Assembly: GCA_029227055.1 (NCBI GenBank)
Contig: JAQXZE010000022.1
Location: forward strand, 1-44,042
Source: Oscillospiraceae bacterium
Lineage (GTDB): Bacteria; Bacillota; Clostridia; Oscillospirales; Acutalibacteraceae
DNA length: 44,042 nt
Direction of reading: 5' to 3'
Part shown: positions 39,931 through 44,042 of the stretch, one piece after another
Position numbering within the stretch: position 1 is the stretch's first letter
How the letters are laid out: the number at the start of each line of letters is the position of its first letter
The notes under the pieces: model-generated
What the model was told of the DNA's origin: nothing
The model's input: only the letters and a program-made list of their open reading frames with translations
The model's database searches: none
Translations under genes and position numbers: made by a program

Positions 39931-40362
39931 TTATCTATCTATATAAAGTTTTCCGTTTAGGTGGTCGATTTCGTGACAAAAAGCACGGGCTTTAAGACCC
40001 TCTGCCGAAACGGTAAAGGTATTGCCGTTTCTATCCTGTGCCCTAACCGTTACATTCATAGGTCTTGTTACGGGTTTATACTGACCCGGCACCGAAAGGC
40101 AGCCCTCATCAGCCGTTTGCTCTCCGCTTTCTTCTAAAATTACGGGGTTTATGAGTTCTATTAGACCGTCACCCACATCAACTATACAATATCTGCGCAA
40201 AATACCTATCTGCGGGGCTGCAAGGCCGACACCCTCAGCCGCATACATAGTTTCTGCCATATCATCAAGAATCTGATGAAGTTTATCATCAAAGGTAAGC
40301 TGAGTTCTGCATACCTTGCGCAAAATATCGTCGCCCAATTTTACAATGTTACGAATTGCCAT
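39931..40362 (-). CDS. def: Peptide deformylase
   Basis: Def removes the formyl group from new proteins. The 143-aa protein has the three family motifs: GVGLAAPQIG, EGCLSVPG with the metal Cys, and HEIDHLNG with two metal His and the catalytic Glu. I chose the ATG at 40362 because AGGTGA lies about six bases before it; an in-frame GTG at 40371 is part of that site. It lies 24 bases after priA. Confidence 0.96.
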   Translation of the reverse strand: MAIRNIVKLGDDILRKVCRTQLTFDDKLHQILDDMAETMYAAEGVGLAAPQIGILRRYCIVDVGDGLIELINPVILEESGEQTADEGCLSVPGQYKPVTRPMNVTVRAQDRNGNTFTVSAEGLKARAFCHEIDHLNGKLYIDR

Positions 40363-40386
40363 TATTTTCACCTAGTTTACAAATAA

Positions 40387-42807
40387 TCAGATTAGTGTTT
40401 CGGGATTTATATCAACAAACACCGCCGTATCACCTTTAAGCTTAATATCGGTAGCATTTCTTAAAAGCTCCCTGAAAGTAAAATTATTTTTACATTTTAT
40501 AATTATTTTAAATCTATACCGATTATTAACCTTTGATACGCTTGACGCAGACGGTCCCAAAATAATCAGTTTTACAGATTTATATTCATCATTTATTTTT
40601 TCCTTTAATTTGGAAAAAATCTCATTTATAGCATCAATTGCCTGTTCTTTTACAGAAGACTGCGCCCAAACTGCACAAATATCGCAATAAGGCGGATAAA
40701 CCATAAGCTTTCTGGTTAATATTTCCTCGTTATAAAAAGCGTCATAATCCTGAGCGGCTGCAAGGGATATTAAGCTACTGTCAGGCTCATTGGTCTGAAC
40801 TATCGCTTTACCCGCAAAATCTCCTCTGCCTGCTCGGCCTACAACCTGAGTTAAAAGAGAAAATGTACGCTCAAAGCCTTTATAGTCTTCACTATAGGTT
40901 GCTTTATCGGCACCTATAACACCTACCAAAGTAACATTCGGGAAATTAAGACCCTTTGCTACCATCTGAGTGCCGAGCATAATATCATAGTCGCCCCTCG
41001 CAAATTCTTCAAGATATTTAGCATAGGAGCCTCTGGCAGCTGTGGTATCTGCATCAAGTCTTAATATCTTTTTATCTCTGAAAAGCAGCTTTAACGCTTC
41101 TTCAACCTTTTGGGTTCCTGCCCCCATAAATCTTAGTCTTTCATTTTCACAGTCGGGACATTTTTTATATACAGAAACCGAATATCCGCAATAATGACAC
41201 ATAAGTCTATTATTTGCAGAATGATATGTCATTGAAACGCTGCAATTAGGACAAGTTGCTACCCATCCGCAAGACGAACAGGAAACATAGGTGTTATGAC
41301 CTCGGCGGTTTAATAGTATTATTGCCTGTTTTCCCATATCGAAGGTTTTTTCTAGCTCTTCTACAAGGTGACGGCAAATAAGTCCCTTATTACCCTCTTC
41401 TGCTTCCTTTTTCATATCAACAGCAACTACTTCGGGAAGTATTGCATTTCCGTATCGCTCGGTAAGGGAGAAGAGTTTATATTTTCCGCTTAAAGCCATA
41501 CTGTAGCTTTCAATCGAGGGTGTTGCAGATGCAAGACAAACGGCACAGTTATGATACCCTGCCCTTAGCTTTGCAACATCTCTTGCGTGGAAACGGGGTG
41601 ACATTTCGGATTTATAGGTATGCTCCTGTTCCTCGTCCATAATAATAAGTCCGAGCTTTGAAAATGGAGCAAATATAGCACTTCTCGTACCTATCGCAAT
41701 CCTCGCTTTACCCTGTTTTACCCTTTTATATTCATCCATACGCTGTCCTACAGACATCGCACTATGAAATACGGCTATTTTATTGCCGTAGCGCTTTGTA
41801 AAAATATCTATGATTTGTGGAGTAAGGGCTATTTCAGGCACCATTATAATTACGCCCTCGCCCTTTGCCTCAACAAAGTCAACAAGCTTTAAAAAAACCT
41901 GTGTTTTTCCGCTTCCCGTAACTCCATACAAAAGAGACACTGAGGGTTTATCGGAATTAATTTCCTCTAAAATACCCTCATAGGCGCGGTTTTGTTGTTC
42001 GGTTAGAACAATTTCATCGCGTTTGACTATATTTTGCAGTCGATAAGGTATGCGAAATTCTTCTTTATAAAAGGTTTCTAAAACACCTTTTGAAACTAAA
42101 TTATTTATTACAGATGCCGTAACACCTGTAAAATACTGTAACTGACGGCGGCTGAGCTCGCCAAAATCCGAAACAAGCTTATATATTTCCTCTTGTCTTG
42201 GAGTTAGCTTTGGTAAATTACCGTCTATGCCGCCCTTTACTCTAAGCCATATACTTTTAAGGTCGTCAGCCCGTCTTATTGACTCAAAATCCCTCAAAAC
42301 TGCACCCGAAAACACAAGAGTATCGAGAATATCACCAATATCCCCGAAAGCCTTTTTGAGTTTATCAAAGGTGCTATTCGGATTTTTTCTTAAATACTCG
42401 TAAATGTTAGTTTCGGTTCCCCCTAGGTTTTCAGCATCAAACTCTTTGTTTACAGTATAGTACGGGGTAAGCTTATAACTAAGACCTACAGGAAGCATAG
42501 CCTTTACTGCATCAAAATATGTGCAGAAGGTTCTCTCGTGCAAGGCTTTAGCTAACATAAGCATTTCCTCGTTTAAAACGGGAGTATCATCAGTAACAGA
42601 AATTAGTTCCTTTAGCTTTTCGGTATCGCCCTCAATAACCGAGAGGATTATTCCCTGCCGTTTTGAGTTTGAACGACCGAAGGGCATTGTAACTCTGCAC
42701 CCCGGTCTTGCTAAACCTCGTAAATTTTCGGGAATTTTATAGCTGTATTCTTTATCAAAAGAGCCTATGGCGCCATCTATTGCTACCTTTGCGATTAAAG
42801 CTTTCAC
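40387..42807 (-). CDS. priA: Primosomal protein N' (PriA helicase)
   Basis: PriA reloads the replisome at stalled forks. The 806-aa protein has an N-terminal DNA-binding region (about 1-190), a winged-helix segment, then the helicase core: GVTGSGKTQV (Walker A), DEEQEHTYK and the C-terminal helicase domain with QVVGRAGRG. Eight zinc Cys lie between, from CSSCGWVATCPNC to CHYCGY and CPDC. The start is GTG at 42807, after GGAGGGGG. CoaBC, which precedes priA in Bacillus, is absent; rpoZ is the direct upstream neighbour. Confidence 0.96.
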   Translation of the reverse strand: MKALIAKVAIDGAIGSFDKEYSYKIPENLRGLARPGCRVTMPFGRSNSKRQGIILSVIEGDTEKLKELISVTDDTPVLNEEMLMLAKALHERTFCTYFDAVKAMLPVGLSYKLTPYYTVNKEFDAENLGGTETNIYEYLRKNPNSTFDKLKKAFGDIGDILDTLVFSGAVLRDFESIRRADDLKSIWLRVKGGIDGNLPKLTPRQEEIYKLVSDFGELSRRQLQYFTGVTASVINNLVSKGVLETFYKEEFRIPYRLQNIVKRDEIVLTEQQNRAYEGILEEINSDKPSVSLLYGVTGSGKTQVFLKLVDFVEAKGEGVIIMVPEIALTPQIIDIFTKRYGNKIAVFHSAMSVGQRMDEYKRVKQGKARIAIGTRSAIFAPFSKLGLIIMDEEQEHTYKSEMSPRFHARDVAKLRAGYHNCAVCLASATPSIESYSMALSGKYKLFSLTERYGNAILPEVVAVDMKKEAEEGNKGLICRHLVEELEKTFDMGKQAIILLNRRGHNTYVSCSSCGWVATCPNCSVSMTYHSANNRLMCHYCGYSVSVYKKCPDCENERLRFMGAGTQKVEEALKLLFRDKKILRLDADTTAARGSYAKYLEEFARGDYDIMLGTQMVAKGLNFPNVTLVGVIGADKATYSEDYKGFERTFSLLTQVVGRAGRGDFAGKAIVQTNEPDSSLISLAAAQDYDAFYNEEILTRKLMVYPPYCDICAVWAQSSVKEQAIDAINEIFSKLKEKINDEYKSVKLIILGPSASSVSKVNNRYRFKIIIKCKNNFTFRELLRNATDIKLKGDTAVFVDINPETLI

Positions 42808-42844
42808 AGTTTGACGCCCCCTCCTTTAAATTTTAAGATAAAGA

Positions 42845-43024
42845 TTAAAGACCTTTTTCCTCTGCAATTTTATCAATAGCAATACTAACGGGTTTTTCGA
42901 TAATGATTTCGCCTCTCTCGGCGCTTTCCTCTGATACCTTACGAGCCTTTTTAGCTACATCTGTAACAAGGCGGTAACGGTTTTCATAGTGTTCGATTAA
43001 TTTTCTGATAGAAGGGTTTAACAT
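42845..43024 (-). CDS. rpoZ: RNA polymerase omega subunit
   Basis: Omega helps beta' fold and stabilises RNA polymerase. The 59-aa protein is short but normal for Clostridia. It has MLNPSIRKLIEHYENRY at the start, LVTDVAKKAR and KPVSIAIDKIAEEKG. I chose the ATG at 43024 with AAAGGA upstream; the in-frame TTG at 43042 would overlap the gmk end. It lies 14 bases after gmk. Confidence 0.93.
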   Translation of the reverse strand: MLNPSIRKLIEHYENRYRLVTDVAKKARKVSEESAERGEIIIEKPVSIAIDKIAEEKGL

Positions 43025-43038
43025 AATTTTCTTTCCTT

Positions 43039-43647
43039 TCAAGCTTTATCTAAAATTTGATTTATTAAGTACTGTTGTCTGTCAAGCCTGAACTTCTCAC
43101 TGTTTATAACAGTTGTGATGTCCTCTATGGCTTCATCTAAAGCATCGTTAACAATAATGTAATTATATTCTTCTGCACGGCGAATTTCGTCAAGAGCAGC
43201 GCATAGTCTCTTTTCAACGAGCGCCTTAGTCTCCGTGCCTCTTTTACTTAAGCGTGCCTTTAACACTTCAAGAGACGGCGGCATTATAAAAATGCTTATA
43301 ACTTCGGGCATTTTCTCTCTTATCTGAGCGGCTCCGTTTACATCTACTTCGATTATAATGTCCTCACCCGAAGAAACAGCGTCCATTACAGGCTTTTTGG
43401 GTGTGCCGTAAAAATTGCCGACAAATTCGTTATGCTCAAGCAGTTCGTCATTAGCGAGCATACTGAGAAAGCTTTCCTTTGATATAAAGTTGTATTTTTC
43501 GCCCTCAACCTCACCCTCGCGCATTGGACGGGTTGTTGAAGAAATCGAAAACTTCATATTAGGATATCTTTCAAAAAGTATCTTTAAAAGGGTATCCTTT
43601 CCTGAGCCTGAGGGGCCTGATATTATAAAAACTCTTCCTTTACTCAC
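43039..43647 (-). CDS. gmk: Guanylate kinase
   Basis: Gmk turns GMP into GDP with ATP. The 202-aa protein has the P-loop [10 protein letters not shown] (residues about 10-19), the GMP-binding [11 protein letters not shown] and FYGTPKK, and a lid region. The P-loop has Asp after Lys (GKDT) where GKST is more common, a variant seen in Clostridia. The start is GTG at 43647 after AGGAGG; it overlaps the remA end by eight bases. Confidence 0.96.
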   Translation of the reverse strand: MSKGRVFIISGPSGSGKDTLLKILFERYPNMKFSISSTTRPMREGEVEGEKYNFISKESFLSMLANDELLEHNEFVGNFYGTPKKPVMDAVSSGEDIIIEVDVNGAAQIREKMPEVISIFIMPPSLEVLKARLSKRGTETKALVEKRLCAALDEIRRAEEYNYIIVNDALDEAIEDITTVINSEKFRLDRQQYLINQILDKA

Positions 43648-43909
43648 CTAAATCCTCCTCAGCGCATTCAGCGTCTTCATCGCACATACGGTTTGCAACC
43701 GTTTCAGACTGCAAATATGTGAGTATTATATGGTCACTATCGGTTATAATCACCGCACGGGTACGGCGGCCGTGGGTAGCGTCAATCAAATTGCCGTTTT
43801 CTTTAGCTTCCTGAATAATTCTTTTTATCGGTGCCGATTCGGGACTTACAATGGCTACCATTCTATCTGCCGAAACCATATTACCGAAACCTATGTTTAC
43901 AAGTTTCAT
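43640..43909 (-). CDS. remA: RemA-family regulator (DUF370)
   Basis: RemA is a small DNA-binding protein that in Bacillus activates extracellular-matrix and osmoprotection genes. The 89-aa protein has [27 protein letters not shown] and [13 protein letters not shown], which are nearly invariant in the family, plus an acidic Cys-containing tail. I chose the ATG at 43909 with GAGGTG upstream. It lies between yicC and gmk, its usual place in Firmicutes. Confidence 0.93.
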   Translation of the reverse strand: MKLVNIGFGNMVSADRMVAIVSPESAPIKRIIQEAKENGNLIDATHGRRTRAVIITDSDHIILTYLQSETVANRMCDEDAECAEEDLGE

Positions 43910-43922
43910 ACCGCACCTCACA

Positions 43923-44042
43923 CTATTCTATGTTTTGTATCTGCTCTCTAATCTTCTCAATCTCGGATTTGATATCAACAACAGTTTGTCCAATCTCAAG
44001 ATTTTGTGATTTTGAGCCGATTGTGTTTGCTTCTCTATTCAT
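43923..44042 (-). CDS. yicC: C-terminal end of YicC/YloC-family endoribonuclease (partial)
   Basis: Only the last 39 codons are inside the window; the gene runs off the right edge. The peptide contains [15 protein letters not shown] and [17 protein letters not shown], the conserved C-terminal end of the YicC (DUF1732) family, where the full protein is about 290 aa. YicC proteins are RNases in a stress-response context. It is followed by remA after about 13 bases. Confidence 0.9.
   Translation of the reverse strand: MNREANTIGSKSQNLEIGQTVVDIKSEIEKIREQIQNIE

Overview
The window looks like chromosome of a low-GC, endospore-forming member of the Clostridia. An Oscillospirales/Ruminococcaceae-type gut anaerobe is my inference. 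The support is an AT-rich composition, strong AGGAGG-type ribosome binding sites, vegetative promoters of the TTGACA-N17-TATAAT type, a SpoVM peptide gene, a reverse rubrerythrin, Rex and PerR-like regulators, cohesin and dockerin modules, and the Firmicutes order yicC-remA-gmk-rpoZ-priA-def-fmt-rsmB-rlmN-prpC-prkC-rsgA-spoVM. I see no phage, IS element or CRISPR array; apart from small intergenic repeats it is ordinary chromosome.

Layout. Positions 1-480 hold an AT-rich repeat and an initiator tRNA on the minus strand. Positions 477-4426 hold prfC, a PepSY lipoprotein and a redox group: perR-like plus reverse rubrerythrin, divergent from rex. Positions 4441-5808 encode a uracil permease. A 415-base regulatory gap with a near-perfect 40-base palindrome leads to a G5/3D-domain wall protein. 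Positions 7411-14802 are a surface-polymer and surface-protein region: a polyprenyl-phosphate sugar transferase, a nucleotidyltransferase, a membrane-anchored cohesin protein, a GT2-GtrA fusion, a second membrane-anchored cohesin-like protein and a dockerin-bearing glucosaminidase. Positions 14950-26991 run on the minus strand: queA, an acyltransferase, tgt, yajC, a TIGR04086-type membrane protein, nadE, addB and addA. Positions 27194-29996 are the lysine/diaminopimelate genes asd-dapA-dapB. An orphan rhamnulokinase and an FkbM-type methyltransferase follow, and from 32748 to the end is the priA/prkC housekeeping cluster.

How the parts work together. The most interesting part is the cohesin-dockerin set. 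The dockerin sits on a peptidoglycan glucosaminidase, not a cellulase. The next gene, 13 bases downstream in the same direction, encodes a membrane-anchored cohesin-like protein, and a second anchored cohesin protein lies about 3 kb away, last in a glycan-assembly operon. This suggests a minimal cellulosome-like device that holds a wall hydrolase at the membrane. The dap genes, the PrkC/PrpC kinase-phosphatase pair and the 3D-domain protein also concern wall synthesis, wall sensing or sporulation.

Other points worth attention: (1) the FkbM methyltransferase gene is open in frame for 353 codons but has no ATG, GTG or TTG at its 5' end, only an ATC placed 7 bases after a perfect AGGAGG; (2) three copies of the queA 3' end lie in a row downstream of queA, mixed with palindromic repeats; (3) two hairpins each bury the ribosome binding site of a small membrane-protein gene; (4) two very short genes, spoVM (27 aa) and a 48-aa membrane protein, are easily missed.
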